Shown: positions 55,345 through 63,769 of the stretch, in pieces | Numbering within the stretch: position 1 is the stretch's first letter | How the letters are laid out: each line of letters starts with the position of its first letter | Assembly (NCBI GenBank): GCA_964438975.1 | Contig: CAYTMU010000011.1 | Span: forward strand, 17,002-81,001 | Length of the DNA stretch: 64,000 nt | Source of the DNA: Chryseosolibacter sp964438975 | GTDB taxonomy: Bacteria; Bacteroidota; Bacteroidia; Cytophagales; Cyclobacteriaceae | Direction of reading: 5' to 3' | Notes under the pieces: generated by a model | The model's database searches: none | What the model saw: only the letters and a program-made list of their open reading frames with translations | Told to the model about the DNA's origin: nothing | Program-made: the position numbers and the translations under genes

Positions 55345-56817
55345 TCAGTTCTCGTTATCCGTCAACAATTTCAACATGCGCTCCATTACCTGTCGGTCGT
55401 CAAAAGGATGCTTTACCCCTCTGATCTCCTGGTAAGTTTCATGCCCCTTTCCCGCCACCAGGATGATGTCGTTGTCACGAGCCATCATGCAAGCGGTTTT
55501 TATCGCTTCCTCGCGGTCAGCGAGTACAAGCGTCTTCCGCGTTTCAGTGGGAAGTATGCCGGTCTGCATATCTCGGATGATGTCCATCGGATCTTCGTCC
55601 CGCGGATTGTCCGATGTCAACACCACCTTGTCGCTCATCTTACAAGCGATAGAAGCCATCAACGGCCGTTTGGTCTTATCTCTGTTTCCACCGCAGCCCA
55701 CGACTGTGATGACTTGTTCAGTGCCCGTGCGGAAGTTGGTGATTGTCTCTAATACATTCTTCAACGCATCCGGCGTGTGTGCATAATCAACGATCGCAGT
55801 GACCTTCGACCCCGGGAGCACTCGCTCAAATCTGCCAGGTGCCCCGTTCAATGCCGACAGGTGCTGCAGTACCTCATCCGACTCCTCTCCGAGCTGCAAC
55901 GCAGTGCCGTAAACACCGAGCAGGTTATAAGCGTTGAAATCCCCGATCATCCTGAACCACACATTCCGCCCGCCGATCTCGAGTTCGAGGCCATCAAGCG
56001 AATTCGTGATGATCTTCGCTTTGTAGTCGACCATCTTCCGAAGGCCGAACGTAAGCTTGGATGCTCGTGTGTTTTGAAGCATGATCATCCCGCGCTTGTC
56101 GTCGGCGTTCACCAGCGCAAACGCTTCCGACGGAAGCTCATCAAAAAACCTTTTTTTAGCTTTGATGTAGTTCTCAAATGTCTTGTGATAGTCGAGGTGA
56201 TCATGTGTGATATTTGTGAACACGGCGCCTGCGAACCTCAACCCAGCGATCCTATTCTGATCGACAGCATGCGAGCTCACTTCCATGAAAGCAAACGCGC
56301 ATCCCGCATTCGTCATTCTTTTTAGCAGACCATTCAGCTGAATCGGGTCAGGGGTTGTATGCGTTGCCGCCACCGGCTCATCAATAATGCGATTCTCAAC
56401 CGTTGAAATCATCCCAACGTTATATCCCAACGTAGAAAACAACTGGTACAGCAACGTCACAGTTGTCGTCTTGCCATTCGTACCGGTAACCCCGACAAGC
56501 TTCAGATTTTCCGACGGATTACCGTAGAAGTTGGAAGCCATGATGCCAAGTGCATTTCCGCTGTTTCGGACCGTCACATAGGTAATCCCCTCACTGATGG
56601 ATTCCGGTAAGCGTTCACATACAACTGCCGTAGCCCCCGCGTCGATCGCCTTTCCGACAAAGTCATGTCCGTCGGAAAGCGTCCCCGGCACCGCGACAAA
56701 CACGAAACCCTGTTCCACCTTCCGGGAATCAAACGCAATACCTTTTACCTCCCTGTCCATGTCACCGAAAGAGGAAGTAAGCGAAACGCGGTACAATATG
56801 GTCTTCAGTTCGGGCAC
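55345..56817 (-). CDS. murE: UDP-N-acetylmuramoyl-L-alanyl-D-glutamate--2,6-diaminopimelate ligase
   Basis: 490 residues. ATP loop VGVTGTNGKTTTVTLLY, THTTPDPIQLN, MEVSSHAVDQNRI and the substrate motif LTSDNPRDEDP are present. DNPR is the signature of enzymes adding meso-diaminopimelate rather than lysine, so peptidoglycan is probably A1-gamma. It lies directly after ftsI without overlap. Confidence 0.97.
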   Translation of the reverse strand: MPELKTILYRVSLTSSFGDMDREVKGIAFDSRKVEQGFVFVAVPGTLSDGHDFVGKAIDAGATAVVCERLPESISEGITYVTVRNSGNALGIMASNFYGNPSENLKLVGVTGTNGKTTTVTLLYQLFSTLGYNVGMISTVENRIIDEPVAATHTTPDPIQLNGLLKRMTNAGCAFAFMEVSSHAVDQNRIAGLRFAGAVFTNITHDHLDYHKTFENYIKAKKRFFDELPSEAFALVNADDKRGMIMLQNTRASKLTFGLRKMVDYKAKIITNSLDGLELEIGGRNVWFRMIGDFNAYNLLGVYGTALQLGEESDEVLQHLSALNGAPGRFERVLPGSKVTAIVDYAHTPDALKNVLETITNFRTGTEQVITVVGCGGNRDKTKRPLMASIACKMSDKVVLTSDNPRDEDPMDIIRDMQTGILPTETRKTLVLADREEAIKTACMMARDNDIILVAGKGHETYQEIRGVKHPFDDRQVMERMLKLLTDNEN

Positions 56818-58917
56818 TTATCCAAGTCTGATATAAATACGATCTCCCTTTGATATACGTCTTCCTACGTTCAACGATTGACTAACCACCCGGCCCTTGC
56901 CCTCGTAGATCACCTTCAATCCCGACTGCTCAAGCAAGTAGATCGCGTCGCGAAACGTCATACCGGAAACATCGGGAACCGTCCCTTCACCCTGAGTGTT
57001 CTTCTTCCAGTTCACTGTATTACCGGTGCGAGATGTGCGAACCCACTCCTCCTCTGTCAATGGCTCGTTCGCTATTCCCAGTTCATTGCAAACCAGCGTG
57101 AGTTCCGGTTGGTGACCGGCTTTGATGACCGGCAGCACATCGGTTTCCGGAATACCTCCAAGCGCCATCGGCTCCTGCAACTGGATGTCGCGCGAATAAA
57201 TATTGTCTGCGATCTCCTTGAAGACCGGCGCCGCGACATTGCTACCGTATTGATACCATCCACGCGGATTTCTGATCACCACGATCGCAGAGTACTTCGG
57301 CTTATTTGCCGGGAAGTATCCGACGAAAGATGTTATGTACTTCCTTGTGTAGCGTCCGTTCTGAAGAATCTGTGCCGTACCTGTCTTGCCCGCGATACGG
57401 TAATGCGTCCCCTTAATGTTCTTGGCAGTGCCCTTTTCCACTACACCTTCAAGCAGAAGTCGAAGTTTTTTCAGCGTCGCATCCGAGCAGATGCGCCGGC
57501 TGACAACGTCCGTTTCATATGTCTCCTCTTCTGCATCCGCTTTCCTGACCGACTTCACGATAACCGGTTTGATCATCACACCGTCATTCGCGACCGCATT
57601 GTAGAGTGCGAGTATATGCAAGGGTGTAACTTCAAAACCGTATCCGTATGCCATCCAGGGAAGACTTATGCCACTCCACCCTTTTTCACCCGGATGCTTG
57701 ATCTTTGGCATCGGCTCCCCAGCGATCTGAATTCCCAGCCGCCTGGAAAGGTGAAGTTTATCGAGGTAGTTGACAAACGTTGCCGGCTTCAGTCCAAAGT
57801 GGTCATTCACCAGCTTGGCCATTGCAACGTTTGAAGAATGCTCGAATGCTTCCTGTATCGTGAGCTTGCCCAGGCCACCTTCTTCATGGTCACGCACCTT
57901 GTGATCATAGAACTGATACTCACCGTTTCCAGTATCGATACTATCGGTGAGCCGAATGTTTGTATTCTCGAGCAACGCCATCATTGTCACCAGCTTGAAG
58001 GTAGAACCCGGCTCAAACAGGCGAGCGGCGAAGTTCAGTTTCTCGGAAAAATTTCCCTTGCCATCGGAACTCAGGTTCGTGATCGCCTTGACCTCTCCGG
58101 TCGCAACCTCCATTACCACGATCATGCCATCATCCGCGGAATGTCGCGACATCGCTTTATGCAGGGCTGTCTCCGCGACATCCTGAAGATTGATATCCAG
58201 GGTCGTCTGCAGGTCGAGTCCGTTGACGGCCCTCACGTTATTGGCATCGAATATCGGCTTCCAGACACCCCCGGCGATCTTTTGGTAGTATGCGTAGCCA
58301 TCCTGCCCGCCGAGTTGCTTGTTGAAGCTGTACTCCAGTCCCGCGCCGTGCTCATTCTCATTGATGAATCCAATCGTACGACGCCCGAGATTGGAGAAAG
58401 GCATATACCTCACATCCACCTTTTCAAATATGGCCCCGCCGCGCAACCTTCCCTCCCGTATGATCGGCCATTGCATCATTCGCTTCTTCTCCTGGTAGTT
58501 TATTTTTCGCCGGTTCAGAACAATATATTGCCTGCCCGTCGCACGCGCATCGATCAGCATGCGCTTGTATTCGGCTTTGCTCTTATCGCGGAAAAATCCA
58601 GCCAGATACCCCGCCAACGAATCAACGCCCGCTTTGAACACTTCATTCTTGGGTATCGTAGCGTCGAATGCAATCTTATAGAAAGGAAGCGAGGTCGCCA
58701 GCAGGCTTCCGTTATCTGAATAAATATTTCCACGGGTAGCCTTCACCCGCTTGTAATCGAATGATATCCGCTCACCCATGGCAGCCCATCGCTCCCCTTC
58801 GGCAAACTGAATGTGGCCGATCCGGGCAAGCACGGCGATCGCGAAGAGCATTACAAAGAGGAATGCAACCCGAACACGCAGTAATATGGACCTCTTAATA
58901 TTCACCTTTCTCGACAA
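56818..58917 (-). CDS. ftsI: Septal penicillin-binding protein with PASTA domain
   Basis: 699 residues from TTG at 58917 (GTG at 58905 is an alternative start). One N-terminal membrane helix is followed by a dimerisation domain and a transpeptidase with STFK (305-308), SSN (361-363) and KTGTAQ (511-516). A PASTA domain occupies about 637-699 (VPDVSGMTFRDAIYLLEQSG). It cross-links septal peptidoglycan together with FtsW. The start overlaps the ftsL-like gene by 23 bases. Confidence 0.95.
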   Translation of the reverse strand: MSRKVNIKRSILLRVRVAFLFVMLFAIAVLARIGHIQFAEGERWAAMGERISFDYKRVKATRGNIYSDNGSLLATSLPFYKIAFDATIPKNEVFKAGVDSLAGYLAGFFRDKSKAEYKRMLIDARATGRQYIVLNRRKINYQEKKRMMQWPIIREGRLRGGAIFEKVDVRYMPFSNLGRRTIGFINENEHGAGLEYSFNKQLGGQDGYAYYQKIAGGVWKPIFDANNVRAVNGLDLQTTLDINLQDVAETALHKAMSRHSADDGMIVVMEVATGEVKAITNLSSDGKGNFSEKLNFAARLFEPGSTFKLVTMMALLENTNIRLTDSIDTGNGEYQFYDHKVRDHEEGGLGKLTIQEAFEHSSNVAMAKLVNDHFGLKPATFVNYLDKLHLSRRLGIQIAGEPMPKIKHPGEKGWSGISLPWMAYGYGFEVTPLHILALYNAVANDGVMIKPVIVKSVRKADAEEETYETDVVSRRICSDATLKKLRLLLEGVVEKGTAKNIKGTHYRIAGKTGTAQILQNGRYTRKYITSFVGYFPANKPKYSAIVVIRNPRGWYQYGSNVAAPVFKEIADNIYSRDIQLQEPMALGGIPETDVLPVIKAGHQPELTLVCNELGIANEPLTEEEWVRTSRTGNTVNWKKNTQGEGTVPDVSGMTFRDAIYLLEQSGLKVIYEGKGRVVSQSLNVGRRISKGDRIYIRLG

Positions 58918-59278
58918 CTACTTTAAAGGGCGGTGCCAGACTTTCCTTAAGACCGAAAGACTTCACACGGCGCGCTACTTCCGACTGCTTGCTGCTGAAC
59001 ATCAGATCAGCTTTCAACGTCGTGTAATCAGCCCGCAGGTCCTCAACTTCCACCTGAATCACATCGATCCTCCTCACTGTCTGTTCAGCGTAATGCGTAT
59101 TGCCGATATACACTAAACCCAATGCCATGACGAACAGGACCTTGGGGAGATAGTGAATCGGGAAGCCCTCCTCGAAATACGTTTCCAGCCGAAGCCGTTT
59201 CTCGATAAGGGAAAAAACACTGAATCCCCCCGGGAGGGTATTCGCTTCAGATCTCGCTCTAAACTTGTTCTCGCTCAT
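58895..59278 (-). CDS. ftsL: FtsL-like cell division protein
   Basis: 127 residues. A cytoplasmic tail of about 45 residues precedes one membrane helix (LPKVLFVMALGLVYIGNTHYA) and a coiled-coil-type heptad region (VRRIDVIQVEVEDLRADYTTLKADLMFSSKQSEVARRV). It matches the FtsL-like proteins of Bacteroidota in position between rsmH and ftsI. It should link FtsQ with FtsI/FtsW in the divisome. Sequence identity to proteobacterial FtsL is not expected to be visible. Confidence 0.85.
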   Translation of the reverse strand: MSENKFRARSEANTLPGGFSVFSLIEKRLRLETYFEEGFPIHYLPKVLFVMALGLVYIGNTHYAEQTVRRIDVIQVEVEDLRADYTTLKADLMFSSKQSEVARRVKSFGLKESLAPPFKVVVEKGEY

Positions 59279-59290
59279 GCGGCATCTCCT

Positions 59291-60196
59291 TTACAATTTG
59301 ACAGCCACGCGCAGCCGGGCACTCCGAGCCCGGCTGTTGGTGGCAATTTCTTCCTCCGACGCCTCGATAGGTTTTCGGGTGACGGCCTGAAACGGCTTCA
59401 GCACGTTGCCGTAAAAGTCCTTCTCCAATTCCCCAAAAACCTTCCCCTTCTGGATGAAGTTCTTCACCATCCGGTCTTCCAGTGAGTGATATGACATCAC
59501 CACCAGCTTACCCGACGGGACCAACACTTCGCCACATTGGTGCAAAAAATTTTCAAGCGCTTTCATTTCATCGTTGACTTCAATGCGTAATGCCTGAAAC
59601 ACCTGGGCGAAATACTTGTTCTCCTTTCCACGGGGAGCGACTCCTTTTACGGCGTCCTTTAAGTCTTGTGTCCGTTCAAACTTCCTTTGAACTCGTTCTT
59701 GTACAATTATTCTGGCAACTGTTTTTGCATTCCTCAATTCACCATACATTCCAAATATCTTGTGCAGCGATTCCTCCGGGTATGTATTCAATATCTCCGC
59801 AGCTGTCTGCGATATACCGCGATCCATCCGCATGTCGAGCGGACCGTCGAAGCGAGTCGAGAAACCCCGCTCCGGCGAGTCGATCTGGTGTGATGAAACA
59901 CCGAGATCCGCGAGTATTCCATGCACCTCCGTTACTCCGTGTAACCTGAGATAGCGTTTCATATGCATGAAGTTCGCCGCACAAAAAATAAAAGAACGAT
60001 GGTCGATCTTGTCAGCTTCCCTGGCGGCGTCCGCGTCCTGGTCAAATGCGACCAGTCGGCCTGTTGTCAGGTGCCGGAGTATCTCCCGGCTATGTCCGCC
60101 ACCGCCAAACGTCGCATCCACATACACTCCATCTTCCCGCACCTGCAATGCGTCGAGACATTGCTGAAGCATCACAGGTCTATGGTATTCGCTCAT
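59291..60196 (-). CDS. rsmH: 16S rRNA (cytosine1402-N4)-methyltransferase
   Basis: 301 residues. Family marks are YHRPVMLQQCLDAL, YVDATFGGGGHSREIL (SAM loop), GILADLGVSSHQIDSPERGFS and VMSYHSLEDRMVKNF. It methylates C1402 of 16S rRNA, usually with RsmI. It lies 20 bases after mraZ. Confidence 0.97.
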   Translation of the reverse strand: MSEYHRPVMLQQCLDALQVREDGVYVDATFGGGGHSREILRHLTTGRLVAFDQDADAAREADKIDHRSFIFCAANFMHMKRYLRLHGVTEVHGILADLGVSSHQIDSPERGFSTRFDGPLDMRMDRGISQTAAEILNTYPEESLHKIFGMYGELRNAKTVARIIVQERVQRKFERTQDLKDAVKGVAPRGKENKYFAQVFQALRIEVNDEMKALENFLHQCGEVLVPSGKLVVMSYHSLEDRMVKNFIQKGKVFGELEKDFYGNVLKPFQAVTRKPIEASEEEIATNSRARSARLRVAVKL

Positions 60197-60216
60197 CTCA
60201 TTGTGTATCCGCCCAA

Positions 60217-60660
60217 TTACTCGTTCAGGTACTTCTCGGCAAGCTTCGACAGCTCACCGGGATCCTGAATGATATGCTTTTCATAAATAGCAGGATTCCA
60301 TACCTCCACCTTGTTACCCATTCCCACCAACATCGCTTCCTTGGTAATCTGCGCGTACGTGAGCATGTTCTTCGGTATCAGAAAGCGCCCGTTGTTATCC
60401 AGTTCCACCGTTACGACACCCGACAGGAAATTGCGCTGCAGCTTCCTGAATTCTTCGTTGAACTCGTTCAATCCTGAAATTTTTGAGAACACTTTCTTGA
60501 ATTCCACCATGGGGTACAATATGAGGCATTGCTCGAACCCACGCCGAATGACCAGTTCATGGCCACTCCCTTCCGGGAGCTGAGCCTTGATCCGGGCAGG
60601 AAGCACTAGTCTTCCCTTGGCGTCAAGCTTGCTTTCATATTCACTGGTGAAGAAAGTCAT
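60217..60660 (-). CDS. mraZ: Transcriptional regulator MraZ
   Basis: 147 residues with two SpoVT-AbrB-like repeats: YESKLDAKGRLVLPARIKAQL and VTVELDNNGRFLIPKNMLTYA, each with the DxxGR core. MraZ rings bind direct repeats in their own promoter and repress the dcw operon. Three repeats of the expected kind lie 72-101 bases upstream. Confidence 0.95.
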   Translation of the reverse strand: MTFFTSEYESKLDAKGRLVLPARIKAQLPEGSGHELVIRRGFEQCLILYPMVEFKKVFSKISGLNEFNEEFRKLQRNFLSGVVTVELDNNGRFLIPKNMLTYAQITKEAMLVGMGNKVEVWNPAIYEKHIIQDPGELSKLAEKYLNE

Positions 60661-60715
60661 AGACGTGTGTAGTGGTTGTTATACCCGCCGGCGGTGCCGA
60701 ACAAGTACTCCTAAG

Positions 60716-60761
60716 CAAACATAGCAATTTCATTCCACTTTCAACCACTTTGAACCACTTT
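60716..60761 (-). promoter_or_regulatory. mraZ promoter with three MraZ boxes and a Bacteroidota -7 box
   Basis: On the minus strand three direct repeats with exact 10-base period read AAAGTGGTTC, AAAGTGGTTG and AAAGTGGAAT (60761 down to 60732). They match the AAAGTGKNNN-type MraZ box described for Mycoplasma. Downstream, TATGTTTG (60723-60716) fits the TAnnTTTG -7 element. A TTG inside the second box lies 18 bases before it, a plausible -33 element, so bound MraZ would cover the promoter. Confidence 0.82.
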
Positions 60762-60912
60762 TTTACTTTTTCTGCCATAAAAGAACCAAAAAGCCTGTGG
60801 AAACGACAAAATCGACCGACGCCAACACTATATCGGATCAGGAAAATCGGCGTTTTTGGCGCATTTCAGCTAAGTTTCAGCACTTCGGGGGAAAAGAAGA
60901 CCCAATTGTATC

Positions 60913-60932
60913 AAAGTGGCACAAGGTGGGAG
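60913..60932 (+). promoter_or_regulatory. Possible second MraZ site facing the TlpA-like gene
   Basis: AAAGTGGCAC followed at once by AAGGTGGGAG gives two 10-base repeats of the MraZ type on the plus strand, 57-76 bases upstream of the divergent lipoprotein gene. A weaker third unit (GCTGGTG) follows. The rest of 60661-60988 shows no gene. Confidence 0.4.
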
Positions 60933-60988
60933 TGCTGGTGTTGTAAATCATTTCTCCCATTTTTGTGTTTTGTTCAATAATTATAGAG

Positions 60989-62239
60989 ATGAGTCGCTAC
61001 GCAATTTGGACAGTCACAATTCTGCTCATGGCAGCATGTTCTTCTACCACCGTGAATGAAAGCGGCCTGGAAACCGGAACGTGGCGTGCAACCCTCGAGA
61101 TTCAGGGACACGATCTTCCCTTCAACTTCGAGGTCAAGCACAGTGACGCCGGTTACAACATTTACCTTCTCAACGCCAGCGAGCGATTGTTACTCGACGA
61201 AGTATTAGTACGAGGAGACTCCATCGACATCGCCCTCCATATTTTCGACGCCAACATCAAAGCAAAGATCGAAGGCGATACCGCGCTCCGCGGCGAGTTC
61301 ATCAAGAACGATGCGGAAGATTACCGCCTTCCATTTGAAGCAATTCACGGAGTGGATTACCGGTTCTTCGATCTCTCGGAAGCGGACAACAGTGATACCG
61401 ACATCTCAGGAAAATACGCGGTCACATTCGTCAGCAACGGCGAAAGCTCGGACGCCGTGGCACTCTTCCAACAACATGGAGGCATCGTTACCGGCACATT
61501 TATGAAACCGGCCGGCGACTACCGGTTCCTGGAAGGCAACATCCGCGATTCAGTCATGTACCTGAGCGCATTCGATGGCAACAACGTGTACCTCTTCAAC
61601 GCCACTATTCAAGCCGACGGGGCCCTCCACGGGGAATTCCGCTCGGGGCAAACCCGGCATGACACCTGGGTAGCGCGGAGAGATGAGCACGCGGCATTGC
61701 CAGACGCCAACTCCATAACATCTCTAAAAGACGGATATGAGCGCATAGCGTTTGCGTTCCCCAATGTTAACGGCGACACCCTCACGCTAGACGACGCCAG
61801 GTATCATGGTAAAGTAGTCATACTGCAACTACTCGGCACATGGTGCCCGAACTGCATGGACGAGATCCAGTTTCTCGCGCCGTGGTACGACGCTAATAAA
61901 ACACGTGGCGTCGAGATCATCGGACTCGCGTACGAGCGCAAGGCAGACTTCGACTATGCGAGCACCCGCGTCCGCAAGATGATGGAAAAGATGCACGTCA
62001 ACTACGACGTACTCATCGCCGGGACCGATAAAAAGGGTGAGCCAGCAAAGACATTGCCGATGTTGAGCGCAGTCGCTGCATTTCCGACCACGATCTTCAT
62101 CGGCAAAGACGGGAAGGTGCGGAAGATCCATACCGGATTCTCCGGTCCAGGCACCGGAGAATATTACGAACAGTTCAAAAAGGAATTTAACGCGACTGTA
62201 GATGCACTCCTCAACGAAGACATCACAGCAAAACGATAA
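60989..62239 (+). CDS. TlpA-type thiol-disulfide reductase lipoprotein
   Basis: 416 residues from ATG at 60989 with lipobox LLMAAC. The first half is a beta-rich domain resembling the DUF4369-like N-terminal part of Bacteroidota TlpA proteins. The thioredoxin domain carries GTWCPNCMDEIQFL (Cys286 and Cys289) and the cis-Pro region VAAFPTTIFIG. It is membrane-anchored on the periplasmic side and reduces disulfides, for example in cytochrome c maturation or envelope proteins. mnmA starts 3 bases after its stop, so the two are co-transcribed. Confidence 0.9.
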   Translation: MSRYAIWTVTILLMAACSSTTVNESGLETGTWRATLEIQGHDLPFNFEVKHSDAGYNIYLLNASERLLLDEVLVRGDSIDIALHIFDANIKAKIEGDTALRGEFIKNDAEDYRLPFEAIHGVDYRFFDLSEADNSDTDISGKYAVTFVSNGESSDAVALFQQHGGIVTGTFMKPAGDYRFLEGNIRDSVMYLSAFDGNNVYLFNATIQADGALHGEFRSGQTRHDTWVARRDEHAALPDANSITSLKDGYERIAFAFPNVNGDTLTLDDARYHGKVVILQLLGTWCPNCMDEIQFLAPWYDANKTRGVEIIGLAYERKADFDYASTRVRKMMEKMHVNYDVLIAGTDKKGEPAKTLPMLSAVAAFPTTIFIGKDGKVRKIHTGFSGPGTGEYYEQFKKEFNATVDALLNEDITAKR

Positions 62240-62242
62240 GAA

Positions 62243-63421
62243 GTGAAAAAACGGGTTGTAGTTGGATTATCAGGCGGAGTCGACTCCAGCGTTGCGGCGT
62301 ACCTCCTGCAACAGCAAGGGTACGAAGTGATCGGTATGTTCATGAAGAATTGGCACGACGACACCGTCACCCTCAGCAACGAATGCCCCTGGCTCGACGA
62401 CAGCAACGACGCGATGATCGTCGCTCAACACCTGGGTATACCCTTTCAGGCAATCGACCTCAGCGAAGAATACAAGAAACGGATCGTGGATTACATGTTC
62501 GCCGAATATCAACGCGGGCACACACCGAATCCCGATGTCCTCTGCAATCGCGAGATCAAGTTCGACGTTTTCCTGAACAACGCCCTGAAGCTCGGCGCCG
62601 ACTTTGTGGCTACCGGTCACTATGCCCGCAAAGGACAGATCGAGCACGATGGCAAGACCATCTACCGCCTGCTCAGTGGGAAAGACAACAACAAAGACCA
62701 GAGCTACTTCCTTTGTCAGCTGACACAGGAACAACTTTCACGCTCCCTGTTTCCCGTCGGCGAACTCACCAAGCCAGAAGTACGCGCCATTGCCAAAGAG
62801 ATCGGGCTCGTCACCGCCGATAAGAAAGACTCACAGGGACTGTGCTTTGTGGGGAAAGTCCACCTTCCCGACTTTCTCCAACAGCGACTTGAGCCCCGCA
62901 AAGGAAAAGTGGTCGACATCCCTCCCACAGCGGAGGCGTTCCGCAACGGCTTTGATGACAGCGACCTTGTCGCACTATCGACACCGTACACACTTTCCGA
63001 AGACGCCGGTAAAGTTGTGGGAGAGCACAACGGCGCGCACTACTATACGATCGGCCAGCGGAAAGGCTTGCAGATAGGAGGTCAACCGAGACCACTGTTC
63101 GTGATCGGCACCGACACGTCAGCCAACGTCATCTACACCGGCATGGGCGAAGACCATCCCGGACTATTCCGGCGCGGACTATTCATTTCTCCCGCAGACG
63201 AACACTGGGTACGCGAAGACCAGCGCATGAGCGTCGGCGAGTCACGTCGCTACCAGGCACGGATACGCTACCGGCAGCGTTTGGAGCTTTGCACCCTTCA
63301 CAAGCAAGACAACGGCCTGTACATCATCTTCGACAAACCGCAGAAGAGCATCACCCCCGGGCAGTTCGCGGTGTGGTATGATGGTGAGGAATTGGTGGGA
63401 TCGGGAGTTATTGGCAGTTAA
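62243..63421 (+). CDS. mnmA: tRNA-specific 2-thiouridylase
   Basis: 392 residues from GTG at 62243. PP-loop SGGVDSSV (10-17), catalytic Cys101 in NPDVLCNREIKF and Cys201 in DSQGLCFVGKV, and a C-terminal beta domain (HYYTIGQRKGLQIGG). It adds sulfur to U34 of tRNA-Lys, -Glu and -Gln. Confidence 0.97.
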   Translation: MKKRVVVGLSGGVDSSVAAYLLQQQGYEVIGMFMKNWHDDTVTLSNECPWLDDSNDAMIVAQHLGIPFQAIDLSEEYKKRIVDYMFAEYQRGHTPNPDVLCNREIKFDVFLNNALKLGADFVATGHYARKGQIEHDGKTIYRLLSGKDNNKDQSYFLCQLTQEQLSRSLFPVGELTKPEVRAIAKEIGLVTADKKDSQGLCFVGKVHLPDFLQQRLEPRKGKVVDIPPTAEAFRNGFDDSDLVALSTPYTLSEDAGKVVGEHNGAHYYTIGQRKGLQIGGQPRPLFVIGTDTSANVIYTGMGEDHPGLFRRGLFISPADEHWVREDQRMSVGESRRYQARIRYRQRLELCTLHKQDNGLYIIFDKPQKSITPGQFAVWYDGEELVGSGVIGS

Positions 63422-63769
63422 TGGTCCACGGACGACAGACCACGGTTTGCGCGTGCCTGGGCATTTTCCATTTCCGGACCACAACGACGGCTTGGCGATG
63501 ATCCCCGGCCGCACGGTCGTAAAAACTCAAAGGAATGGTTACCTCAAAGGTGATTGTTTATCGGTCTAAGAGGGTTAGACGTGAGTGATGAGTGCGTTAT
63601 CCAACTTTAGTGCTTAGAGCGCAGTCGTCAAGTCGTGAATCGTGAGTGGTGAGTAGTGAGTAGTGAGTAGTGAGTGAGGGCTTGCAACTCAACGCAATTC
63701 TTTCTGATCGGTAACTATTTATCGATCTAGGGGCTTGAAAACTTTATCAATCTAATGGACCTTTAATAG
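63422..63769. repeat. Intergenic region with family B and family A heptamers
   Basis: 348 bases without a gene. A degenerate GTCCACG cluster lies at 63424-63445, and a family A run (GTGAATC, GTGAGTG, GTGAGTA x4) at 63634-63677. It separates mnmA from the RHS fragment. Confidence 0.8.

Noticed and set aside
56878..58719. Two long open frames antisense to ftsI (318 and 293 codons)
   Set aside because: Complementary to clear transpeptidase coding sequence, with His/Arg/Cys-rich translations unlike real proteins.
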